NCBI GenBank assembly: GCA_947044365.1
Contig: OX345636.1
Location: 38,825,200 to 38,889,199, forward strand
Source: Petrosia ficiformis
Lineage: Eukaryota; Porifera; Demospongiae; Haplosclerida; Petrosiidae
Length of the DNA: 64,000 nt
Reading direction: 5' to 3'
In this document: positions 1-11,000 of the stretch, one piece after another
Numbering within the stretch: the stretch's first letter is position 1
Layout: each line of letters starts with the position of its first letter
Notes under the pieces: generated by a model
Told to the model about the DNA's origin: nothing
What the model saw: only the letters and a program-made list of their open reading frames with translations
The model's database searches: none
Made by a program: the position numbers and the translations under genes

Positions 1-1
1 G

Positions 2-3000
2 AATGAAAATGGTACTAGTATTGGACTTGTAGCTGTACATGCACTAGCAGCTGATGGTGAACTTAGAAATAAATGGATCATTGACTCTGGAGCAACATGC
101 CACATTTGTTGCAACCATGCAATGTTCGACAAATTGGAGGACCTGAATACACCTCAGATCGTAACATTAGGAGATGGGAAGAGTATCGAGACTTCAAAGC
201 GAGGAACAGTTCAACTGAAGTTAAAACAACTTGATGGACTGTATAAAGATGGTACCCTTCATGATGTACTGTATGTACCAGAGCTGTCGTACAACTTGCT
301 AAGCATCTCAAAAGCAACATCATATGGAAAGACAATTAGATTCGACAAATCTATATGTGAGATTCTTGATGGAGATAATGAAGTCGTTGGTTTAGCAACA
401 AAACTTGGAAGTCTCTATTACTTGAGGTGTGAGATTAGTGATTCGCAGAAAATTGTAAATACAGTAAAGCATCAAAGTCGCATCAAGGTGTGGCACCAAC
501 GTTATGGACATTTGAACATATCAAGTCTAAGGAAGTTGGCGAATGACCATTTAGTGAAAGGTCTAAGCTCTAGCGATGTGTCTGATGAAATGGAATTGTG
601 CGAGTCATGTGCACAAGGAAAACTCCATCGTAGTCCATTTCCCACTACTGAAGGCAACCGAGCAAAAGCACTGTTAGAACTGGTTCACAGTGACGTCTGC
701 GGGAAAATAAATGCGAAGTCTCTCAGTGGAGCTGAGTATTTTCTTACCTTCATAGACGACAAGACAAGATTTGTTTGGGTGTACATATTGAAGCACAAAA
801 GTCAGGTATTTCAGTATTTCAAAGAATGGAAGGCAATGGTTGAGAGAGAAACAGGACGAGTACTAAAAACGCTTCGTTCCGATAATGGAGGGGAATATAC
901 CTCATCTGAATTTCAGCTATATCTCAAGAAGGAAGGCATCACACACGAATTTACTGTACCGAGGTCACCAGAGCAAAATGGTGTGGCTGAGCGACTTAAT
1001 CGTACACTTTTGGAAGCAGTTAGATCTATGCTTGTTGGAGCTCAATTACCTCAAAGTTTTTGGGCTGAAGCCTTGACAACAGCTGTGTATTTAAGAAACA
1101 GAAGCCTCACAAAATCTGTTAATGGTTCAACACCATATGAGGCCTGGTCAGGCACGAAACCAGCTGTCAATCATCTCAAGGTGTTTGGTTGTGTGACATA
1201 TGCACACATTCCAAAAGAAGAAAGAAGAAAGTTAGATGTCAAAGCAAAAAGATGTGTTCTCTTGGGCTATGGAACTACCGTTAAAGGTTATCGTTTGTAT
1301 TGTCCTCAAGATAAAAAAGTTTTCTATAGTCGTGATGTTATATTCGATGAAAGCAAAGTTGGACTTGAGAAGGAGCAGGTGGATAATGAAGCTGATGAGC
1401 CATGCAAGTTAGTAGAAATTGATGTAACTAATGATGAATGTCAAGTCTCTCAACAAGATGCTCAGGAAACAGTCAATCATGATGATGTACTACCTGATAA
1501 TAATCAAGTTACACAAGATGAGTCATCAAAGAATGAGACCAGTCTGCGACGTTCCAACCGAGAAAGGCGAAAGCCCGAATACTATGGTGTGTGGATCAAT
1601 AGCACACAGACAACAGAGCAGTATCGAGAGCCCACTACATTTGAAGAGGCTTCCACCAGTCCCGAAAGAGACCAATGGATAGAAGCTATGGTGAAAGAGA
1701 TGACATCTCTTAAAGCAAATGATGTGTATGATCTGGTGGAACTTCCAAAAGGGAGAAAACCTGTGGGAAGCAAGTGGGTTTACAAACGTAAACTCAGAGC
1801 AGATGGATCTGTCGAAAGGTTCAAGTCAAGATTGGTTGCTCAAGGTTTTTCTCAAAAGGCAGGACAAGACTATGATGAAACCTTCAGCCCAGTTGTAAGG
1901 TTCGAATCCATCCGGTCAATTATCGCTATTGCCATTCAAAATGATATGATGCTACATCAAATGGATGTTACATCAGCTTTTCTCAATGGTGATTTACAAG
2001 AAGAAGTATATATGAGTCAACCCGAAGGATTCCAAGTTAAAGGAAAAGAGCATATGGTCTACAAGCTTAAGCGTAGCCTATATGGATTGAAGCAAGCTCC
2101 AAGGTGCTGGAACATGACTCTTGATCATCTGTTGAAGAAGATGGACTTTGTACAAACCAAGAGCGACCCATGTCTTTATATTAGTTCAGAAGGAGAACTG
2201 TGTATAATTGCCATTTATGTTGATGATATCCTAATAGCCACAAAAGACAAGAGAAAGATGGATGATGTGAAAAGTAAACTATCTGCTGAATTTGCAGTTA
2301 AAGATCTTGGTGACTTACAGTATCTCCTTGGTGTGTCAGTCACTCAGAATAGTACAGCAAAATCAGTATGGATTGGTCAACCAGTCTATACCCTCAACGT
2401 TTTAGAGAAATTTGGTCTAAAAGATGCCAAACCAGTTGCAACTCCTGTTTGTGTTGGTTCAAAGCTGACAAAAGCCACAGACAATGATGAACTAGTGGAT
2501 GAGAGTCTATATCAATCAGCAGTTGGAAGTCTGCAATATCTATCGACGATGACAAGACCAGACATTACATTCGCTGTCTCAAATGTTGCAAAATATTGTT
2601 CAAAACCAACAAAAGAACACTGGATTGCTGTAAAAAGGATAATGAGATACCTTAAAGGAACACACAATTTAGGTCTCACTTACAAGAAAAGTGACTCAAA
2701 CAGTTGTGTCGGTTTTTCTGATTCTGACTGGGCAGGTGATCTAGATGACCGCAAATCAACCTCAGGGTACATATTTCAAGTTGGTGGATCAGCTGTAAGC
2801 TGGAAAAGAAGAAAGCAATCGTGCGTTGCCCTGTCAACGGCTGAGGCTGAGTACATTGCTCTATCACTGGCAGCACAAGAGGCAATATGGTTGAGGCAAC
2901 TCAATACTGACCTGCAAGGAAAACAATCAGAACCTACAATCCTGTATGAGGATAATCAAGCTGCAATTTGTTTATCCAAGAACCCACAATGTCATGGAAG

Positions 3001-3184
3001 ATCGAAACATATCGATATAAGATATCATTTTATCCGAGAACAAGTCAACAATCGAAGTATAGAACTAAAATATTGTCCAACGAACAACATGATAGCAGAT
3101 ATGCTGACAAAAGGTTTAGGAAAAGAAACATTTGAAAAGTTGCGAACACTTGCTGGACTTTCTAAACAATCGAGTTTCAAGTGA
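2..3184 (+). CDS. Ty1/copia retrotransposon Gag-Pol polyprotein, 5'-truncated by window edge
   Basis: This is the Pol part of a Ty1/copia element. The frame is open from base 2, so the ATG at 122 is internal. The aspartic protease motif DSGA lies at 83-94. Residue numbers below count from the ATG at 122. An integrase zinc-binding motif has H125, H130, C160 and C163. The integrase catalytic triad is D191, D254 (SDNGGEY) and E284 (PEQNGVAER). Reverse transcriptase shows HQMDVTSAF (D615) and the YVDD box at residues 699-702, near 2216-2227. RNase H shows DSDWAGD, STAEAEY and EDNQAA, and the frame ends with the ADMLTKG motif usual for copia. There is no stop or frameshift over about 1,060 codons, so the insertion looks young. 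Gag and the 5' LTR must lie left of the window. It sits on the strand opposite to the SMB-like/FN3 gene, either in that gene's 3' part or just downstream of it. Confidence 0.96.
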   Translation, partial: NENGTSIGLVAVHALAADGELRNKWIIDSGATCHICCNHAMFDKLEDLNTPQIVTLGDGKSIETSKRGTVQLKLKQLDGLYKDGTLHDVLYVPELSYNLLSISKATSYGKTIRFDKSICEILDGDNEVVGLATKLGSLYYLRCEISDSQKIVNTVKHQSRIKVWHQRYGHLNISSLRKLANDHLVKGLSSSDVSDEMELCESCAQGKLHRSPFPTTEGNRAKALLELVHSDVCGKINAKSLSGAEYFLTFIDDKTRFVWVYILKHKSQVFQYFKEWKAMVERETGRVLKTLRSDNGGEYTSSEFQLYLKKEGITHEFTVPRSPEQNGVAERLNRTLLEAVRSMLVGAQLPQSFWAEALTTAVYLRNRSLTKSVNGSTPYEAWSGTKPAVNHLKVFGCVTYAHIPKEERRKLDVKAKRCVLLGYGTTVKGYRLYCPQDKKVFYSRDVIFDESKVGLEKEQVDNEADEPCKLVEIDVTNDECQVSQQDAQETVNHDDVLPDNNQVTQDESSKNETSLRRSNRERRKPEYYGVWINSTQTTEQYREPTTFEEASTSPERDQWIEAMVKEMTSLKANDVYDLVELPKGRKPVGSKWVYKRKLRADGSVERFKSRLVAQGFSQKAGQDYDETFSPVVRFESIRSIIAIAIQNDMMLHQMDVTSAFLNGDLQEEVYMSQPEGFQVKGKEHMVYKLKRSLYGLKQAPRCWNMTLDHLLKKMDFVQTKSDPCLYISSEGELCIIAIYVDDILIATKDKRKMDDVKSKLSAEFAVKDLGDLQYLLGVSVTQNSTAKSVWIGQPVYTLNVLEKFGLKDAKPVATPVCVGSKLTKATDNDELVDESLYQSAVGSLQYLSTMTRPDITFAVSNVAKYCSKPTKEHWIAVKRIMRYLKGTHNLGLTYKKSDSNSCVGFSDSDWAGDLDDRKSTSGYIFQVGGSAVSWKRRKQSCVALSTAEAEYIALSLAAQEAIWLRQLNTDLQGKQSEPTILYEDNQAAICLSKNPQCHGRSKHIDIRYHFIREQVNNRSIELKYCPTNNMIADMLTKGLGKETFEKLRTLAGLSKQSSFK

Positions 3185-3191
3185 GAAGGAG

Positions 3192-3450
3192 TATTGGAAT
3201 TAACACTTTAAAACTAGATTGTTTGTAGGTGTTTGTGTGATATGCTTTGATACCTTTGTTGTATGATTTGTTCTAGAAGTTTCTTATGCACATGTTTTTG
3301 TAGAACATTCTAGTTGTTTCTGTAGATCCTTCTATATAAGGAATCAGTTCATTTATGTATAGTTAGACTAAGTTAGTTATCTATCTTCTTTCATTTTGTA
3401 TTAACTAATAAACTATTTGTTATTCGACTTGCTGCCATAAAACTCTAACA
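3192..3450 (+). mobile_element. Probable 3' LTR of the copia element
   Basis: A purine tract (gagaaggag) follows the stop codon at once and fits a polypurine tract. The LTR is then taken to begin TATTGGAATTAACAC and end near CTCTAACA, the imperfect inverted ends typical of copia LTRs. Inside are a TATA-like CTATATAAGG (about 3332-3341) and an AATAAA signal at 3407-3412. The exact ends are inferred because the 5' LTR and the target-site duplication partner are outside the window. Confidence 0.7.
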
Positions 3451-3689
3451 TAAGCTGGCATTCCAGGAACAGTTGTTATATAAACAACAAGGACACTTGG
3501 ATTGAAAATGGCATGGTAGAAGAGAAGTGGTGAGTCCATACTTGGCAAAGAAGTCCAACTGATTTTTAAAAAATGCAAGTAGACTTGAACCACTTTTCTA
3601 GAAAAGACATTACCTTTATTGCTCAATACAAGACTTGAGTCAGACAAGCATAAGTTTGCCAGGGCACACAGTTAGGCATGAAGGGCTGT

Positions 3690-4445
3690 TAGGGATGCTA
3701 AGAACAAATGGTTCCATGCAAAAGCAGAGGAAGCTCAGCAAAGTAGGTTTGGAAGTTAACAAGCCAGGTGATGTATGCAACAAGAAAGGCTGCAGCTGCA
3801 CAGGTATGCATATGATTTTACAGTTCATCTAATCGTGGAGAAATCCTGAGAACATCAAATGAATCTTTATCTTATTTATCGACTTGCGCAGAAATCCTAT
3901 GATTCCGTCCCACATGCAACCCTTTACAATGCACTTAGCAAGCTATCTAGCTCAATCCATCATTTCACCAAGGCATGCAGGTGCAGGAATAACTAAATGT
4001 GACCCTGCTAGAGGAGATATTATGTGTGATAATAGCTTGCAACTGGGTTGTTACGTGGCCCCTGCCTTGTTCAACATTTATGCTGCCCTAAAAGCTGAGT
4101 GATGCAATGAGAAAGATGCTGATTTTGAAGGGGTGGGATTCTATACAAACTGTACAGGAATTACACAAAAATGCAGTGGAGAAATACCTAATGGAATGTC
4201 AATTTGCTGATGATGCGGCCCTATTAGCAACTACAAGGGCTGGTGCTGAATTAGCAATGCTTCAACACAAATGTGTGGCAGGGGAATTTGGAATGTGTGG
4301 CAGGGGAATATGGTTTGAATGCATGTATTGCGAAGAAAGGATGATCAGGAATAAGTTGGAGATAAAATACACAGAAGGAGATGTAGTTAGGCCAATTGGC
4401 CTGAATGCCTGAATATCACATTCTGAATATAGCTTTTTAGGCTGG
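3690..4445 (+). pseudogene. Decayed non-LTR (LINE) reverse transcriptase fragment
   Basis: Pieces of a LINE-type reverse transcriptase appear in order but in different frames. They are KNKWFHAKAEEAQ near 3700, a YDSVPHATLYNAL block near 3896-3935, LGCYVAPALFNIYAA near 4045-4090 (the VKQGCVLAPTLFNIY motif), FADDAALLAT near 4203-4232 (the catalytic YADD box, here FADD) and a final region ending in an FLG-like motif near 4440. Frameshifts between the blocks and a stop at 4100 show that it is dead. It stops at a CATA microsatellite. The clade cannot be named from these pieces. Confidence 0.8.
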
Positions 4446-4483
4446 CTGCCACAACCTCACCATTGCATGTATGTATGAATACA

Positions 4484-4735
4484 TAAATGCATACATACAT
4501 ACATCAAGAGTATAGATACTCTTGCATGCATACATACATACATACATACATATGTACATACATACATACATACATACATACATACATACATACATACATA
4601 CATACATACATACATACATACATACATACATACATACATACATACATACATACATACATACATACATACATACATACATACATACATACATACATACATA
4701 CATACATACATACATACATACATACATACATACAT
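4484..4735. repeat. (CATA)n microsatellite
   Basis: Almost pure CATA/TATG tetranucleotides run for about 210 bases with a few interruptions at the left. All reading frames on both strands stay open (MYVCMYVC or HTYIHTYI), so long frames here are artefacts. It lies just inside the intron after the second FN3 exon of the minus-strand gene. Confidence 0.97.
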
Positions 4736-4807
4736 CCCTACATGTATACACTACTTGACATATAATTATACATTTATGTGCATACATGAGCATAATTATA
4801 TGCTGAC

Positions 4808-5098
4808 CACTTTCATATACTTTGACGCTGTCAGGTCCAGTTCCCTTTTTAGTCTGAGCAGCAACAGTCACTCCATACTTTTTATTAGAGTCAACATTAG
4901 GTATAGAGGCAAATGTCTGATTACCAGGTACAGTGATAAACCCATTTGTGCTGCTGCGACGTCTCGATAATGTAGAATATGAAATCTTATAGCTATCAAT
5001 AAAGCCTTGAGCCATGGTTAGATTTAATCCATTCCATGTCACTTTAAGATTTGAACTGTCGCGTGAAACAGTTATACCACTGGGAGCAACATTAGGTA
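4808..5098 (-). CDS. Fibronectin type III domain 2
   Basis: A 291-nt exon encodes a whole FN3 domain. The core is LKVTWNGL, then GFIDSYKISYS and KYGVTVAAQTKKGTGP. It contains SRRRSS, a basic loop. The frame reads on into the CATA microsatellite, but a GTCAGC donor at 4807-4802 ends the exon. Confidence 0.85.
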
Positions 5099-8000
5099 CT
5101 GAAGGAAGGAACAAACAAATACTAATATACATTTGTGAAATTGTTTATGTTTGTTTACTAAATTATATGTGAAAAGTGATGATTGTCAATTCTAACTAAG
5201 TCAGTTCTAATAATTTAACCCTTTCAGTAAGCCTATTCAAAAGAAAAATATGATGGATCCAGTCAGTTTACCTTATTTGTATATACTTTTATCAAACAAT
5301 GTTTACTATAGAAACAACGAATCCCATACATTTTTAATTAGACATTCAAATCACGCACTACGATAATATTTTACCGTATTGTATTGGACTCACATGACCG
5401 GAAGTTTTATTGTACAGAAAATCACCTGACCAGATGTTTATTTTACAGCGTGTCACATGTTGCTAAGTAAAAATTGTTTAGAAAGAGATTACTCTATAAT
5501 CTCTTTAGTTTTGGTGATGGTGAAGTTAGTAAACATGAGTCGTGATAAAATTCTAAATGAGGTAAGTTTTGCTTATGATAAAATGTGAAAGTAGAGAGGT
5601 TTTATATGTTCAATGCTGAAAGTCTCTTTTCAAGTTGGAGGTTGCCCGAGATACTGAGCCTCCACTGGTGTGGGATTTAACTTGTAAATGCTTGAAGATG
5701 GCCATTTTTATCATGATAGTTTGAATAATGAAGTTTTGCTAGGTAATAATAGGCAAAAACAAGCGTGATTTGATGAATTTATTACCGCATAGATACCTGA
5801 AAAATATTACTCGTTGGATACAGCCTGCCACTCGTCACCAGTAATTATATATAAGTAGCTCATTTTCAGTCTTTGCCATTTGCCCTCAATGCCCACTCAG
5901 CAATTATTATAAGCTTTTAATGACTTCACCCAATTTATTTAATGTGTTGAATAGAGTGGAGCTGATATACGATCATTAGTACATGCATTGCATAATATTG
6001 AAGAGAGGATTGGACTCTGCTGTGACTTACCAGTATTCCAATCTTATGCTTGAGTGTTCTGGTACACTGCATGTTGTTATACTTATTGTTACATGCAACA
6101 CTACAAACTGACCTCCTTCTACTGTGAAGTTAGTTTTGGTTGTCTTTTCACCTTTTCCATTTTCATTAAGAGCATACACTGTCACATTATATGGAGTATA
6201 AGGTTCTGTAGGAGAATGTATTATAATTATACAGTGGTGAAATGAAATACACATCTAGAACTGTAGAGTGCAATGTGTATTAAATGATTGAAAGCAGTAT
6301 AGTTATAGGTACTCTAACTAAACACCTATATGTAAGTTGAACTTGGGTTTCAGACAAAAGATTAAGGGTACAATCTTATTTTCATCAAAGATTATTTGGT
6401 GTGGTTGTCAATCCTTGGGCCTATGTCGTCAATCATATCATTCAGTATTAGTCAGTTAGAAGGTTTCAATCAGTATATAATTCTCTACCATTCGATTGTA
6501 ATAACAATTTTTATTTTATTCCAATGGAATATTTGGTTGCAATATTACTAGTCACAGGGATTTGTTTTCTCCATGTTCGAGTACAATTGAAATTTTGATA
6601 ATTATAAAATTGTAAGACAGAAATAAGTAATTACTCACTTAGTCCATTTACAGTTTGTACTCTTTTAGCATCTATGGATATCACATTGAGGAAAGGAATA
6701 TCATTTGAAGTTCTGGTATAGTTCATCACATGTATAGCATATGCATTGGCTCCATTTGTAATTGATGGTTCATCCCAAGTTATATTGAGAGTAGTGTTGC
6801 TGAGTCCAATTACCATCAAATTTTGTACTGGTCCTGAAACTGTGAAAAATTACCAAACAATTAATTGAGTGAAATAATGAATAAACAAAAGAATAGAGAA
6901 TTGAATAGAGAATGTGGTGTGATACAAGATAAGAAAAATATGCATAACTAGACCTATCAAAAGGTATATGGATATGTAGTGAATGGATGAATGAATATTT
7001 AAAGATCTATACAATGACAGATGGATAAAGAATGAGCAGACAGATAAATAGACAGATGGGTAATTTAGAGTCCTTCTTCAACCTCAATTCAAAAATACTT
7101 ACTATCATGAACTTCGCAATTCGTCAAGCTACTGATGTCACTACAGCAGTCACCTCGTTTAGAACAAGCTTGATCACACATACAGTTTCCTGGTTCCCCA
7201 GTACATTTTGGATCCTCGCTGAGACAACATGATGTGTGACCAGCTGCAAGACAAGATCCCTGCGTAGCAGAGCATCCAATATCATTGATGTCAGCACAAC
7301 AGTCTCCAAAGTTATGACATGAGGCATCACAGAAGCATGTCTCGGGGTGACCATGGCAACTGTCATCATCAGTTTGAACACAGCATGACTTATAACCAGC
7401 AGCAACACATGAACCTATATATGAATTGAAATTAATAATAATAATAATATATCAATGATTATGCATAATGCTCAATATATCTCATTATCAAATAGGAAAT
7501 ATTTTGAATCTCTGAAATATTTTTAGACCTGCTCCTGAAACACATTTAAGAGAGCTTTCATAACCTGGATGGTACTTAGCTCTTTATTTCACAAATTTGA
7601 ACAACTTTGTTTAAATGTATTCCCTCACTACCATTCACAAATGATTGGCCCAAGAGTAAACTACATGTACATATTAGAGTGTCACACATACCATTTGGAG
7701 CAAGTGGAATAACAGATGGTTCTGTGAGAAAAAAATATTATAATATAAGATAAGAATCAAAAATAAGATTAAATATAGTTCAAATGATATACAAGAAATA
7801 ACTATTTTTGCAATTAATAATTACACTGTTACATTCCTTACGTATGCATCCTATGTCGGTCACATCATCACAACAGTCACCAAAAGAGAAACACACTTGA
7901 TCACAGTAACATATATTAGGATCTCCAAAGCAAGTAGCTCCAGCTTGATCTGATGGATGACAGCAACTTTCATAGCCAGCATCTTTGCATGACCCACCAT

Positions 8001-11000
8001 TTGGTGGAGATGAAGTGACTGTGAGCATAAAGATGAAAGTACGTAAAATGAATTGCTATGCAAAATTTACAGTTGAGTTCAAATCAGTGTCATGGGCTTG
8101 GGTAATTGGATTATAAATATCAGATAGCAAGTTGAGTAATTGGTATAATAGCAAATGTTGTGAGCAGGTCTACAACTGCTGTGTGATCTTGCTTGAATGC
8201 CACTTCAATGGATAGCCCCCATATTCTTCTATTTACAATTTTCCAGTTTAAGCCATGTAAAATTTAAATTCTTGCTTGATTGGGCTTGCCCCTCTGATGA
8301 TTATCATTTTATTATCGCACATTTTAAAGCAACATTAAAGATGAATTGAAGGACTGATGTTGTTCAACTTCTTCACTAATACACAAATGACCATTTCACA
8401 TAATGCATCTTACCACAATTCAAAATTGCAATGTCAATACAGCAGTCGCCAATATCATAACATTGTGCATCACAGTAGCATATGCCATCACTACCAAGAC
8501 ATGATTCATCATCTGCTATTACACAACAAGTAGAATGACCCGCTAAGAGACAAGAACCTAATGAAAAAAAAAACAAGTTGATTAAGTCCTGAGAACATGT
8601 AAGTAGCATTGTACTTCATACTTAAGCAAATTATGACATTTGATTTTTGCTGATATCATTCACTGGAGATCAGTAGCATAGGTACACAAACTCTAATTTA
8701 TTCATGTGCCTGCATGTGCAAGCATTATATGAATTAATTAGAGTATGGCTATTCTATTAAAATAAAGTTAATTGATTATTGTAGTGAACTTTCTATTTTT
8801 GAGTTCAATACTTCATATATTTTCTCTTATCCAAGTTGCTGTAACTTCTACTACGCCATGTTTAGAGACGATAAACATAATTGACCACACCTCTTACAAA
8901 TAATTAATTAGGCAAATGTCTTGTTCTTTCTGAACAATACCCCTATTACAATCATCATAAACATTTTCAGTTCACAAGCCTTTTTTTACAAGTATTACAT
9001 TATCAAAGATCAGGAAACAATAAATAACACTTTGGAATTACAAATCCAGGTAATTGAAATTAATATCTTTATGATTAACCTCATGTATGGTGTACATGTA
9101 TATTGTTGTACTAACTGACCTTTATCCACAACAGGAGATGCAGTAGGAGCTAAGAAACAAAAAAGGAATGATAATTAATAGTTAAATATTATTATGTATA
9201 AATGTTAACATAATATGTATACTTTCTGTAATAGTTTCACTTCCAAAAGCCATTAATTTGGCTATGAATATGTTTTAAATGTTTTGCTTCAGCAGATTCA
9301 ACTATGAATACAATTTAAATACTGACTCGGCAAAATTATCTAGTTTATAATGTTATAAGCCTACATGTACTTGTCAGCCAGGATTCATGCTATTTAACAT
9401 CTCTTGGGCTTTGCCTTCAAGATCTAAATAGCTCCAAGTAGGTATATAACCTATACACAAATAATGCAATGTCAGTACCTTTGACCCAATCACCTATATT
9501 TGTAAATTACGCAAAACCTTATTTGTTCTATTGATGATTGTTCTACATGTACTGTACTAATGATAGTAACATTTATAGCCGGTAATAGTAATCATTATTA
9601 TTCTGAACAAATTGTATTTCTATACTGATCATACCTATGCATCCAATCTGAGTAACATCGTCACAACAATCATTAAACTCATAACATAATTCATCACAGT
9701 AACAGGTATTTCCAGATCCAAGGCAGGATGTAGAATCCTGAGGATTACAACATCCAACATAACCCATTGCAACACAAGAACCTGTTAAACAAAATACGAA
9801 TAAATAATTAATGATATGTAAGTATGTATGTATGCAGACAATGCTTATTGCATGTATATATACGTCTGTGTGTGTGTATGCATGTACCGGTATGTATGTA
9901 TGCATGCATGTATGTATGTATGTATGTATGCAGATAATGCTTAATGCATATATATATACATATATGTCCGTGTGTGTATGCGCATGTATGTATGTATGTA
10001 TGTATGTATGTTGCAGATAATGCTTAATGTATGTATATATACATAATGTCTGTGTGTGTATGTAAGTATGTATGTATGTATATGCATGTATGTATGTATA
10101 TATGCAGATAAAGCTTAATGCATGTATATATACATATATGTCTGTGTGTGTATGTACTGTAAGTATATATGTATGTGTGCATGTATGTATGTATGTATGC
10201 ATATATGTATGTATGTATGCATGTATGTATGTTTATACATGTATGTAATGTATGTACAGATAACGCTTAATGATGTATACATACATATATGTCTGTATGT
10301 ATGTATGTATGTATGTACGTATGTATGTATGTATGTATGTATGTACGTACATACGTATGCATGTATATATTATGCATGCATGTGTAATGATGCATGTAAA
10401 ATGTGTCTGTGTATTACAGTATTATGTATATTTGATGTTATACATAAGTTTGTAGTTACTAACCGTCTGCGGGATTGTCTGCAAAATTGAGAGAAAATAA
10501 AGAGAGATTAAAATAATTATCGTTGTAACATATACCATATAGCATAATAATATTGTATACACTAAACTGCAATAATATCTGTTAATTTACCATTGAAACA
10601 CTGAATCTCCTCAACATCATTGCAACAGTCTCCAAAATTATAACAAACTTTATCACAATAACAAATTCCATCCGTACCATGACAATTCTGATCTATAGTT
10701 GGCTCACAGCAACCATCAAATCCCAAACCAGCACAAGAACCTGCATACAAATAACATGTATGGGAACCATTGAAAACCATTTTAATAATGTAGTATATAT
10801 GTGATGTACAGGGAGTTAAAGAGTCATAAAATAACAGAGTATTGTAAAACAAAATACATCACAGAGAAGTATATTTTCTTGTACTTTCATTTTTGGTTTG
10901 CAGTTATAATCTAAATGTAACTCTTACCATGATCCAGAGTAGGAGATTCAACAGTTACTAGGAAAAAAAGAAGTGATAATTATGTATAGATGGCACAAAA

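Noticed and set aside
4437..5132. Single 231-codon minus-strand frame containing an FN3 domain
   Set aside because: Only 4808-5098 is exon; the rest is acceptor-side intron and CATA repeat reading.
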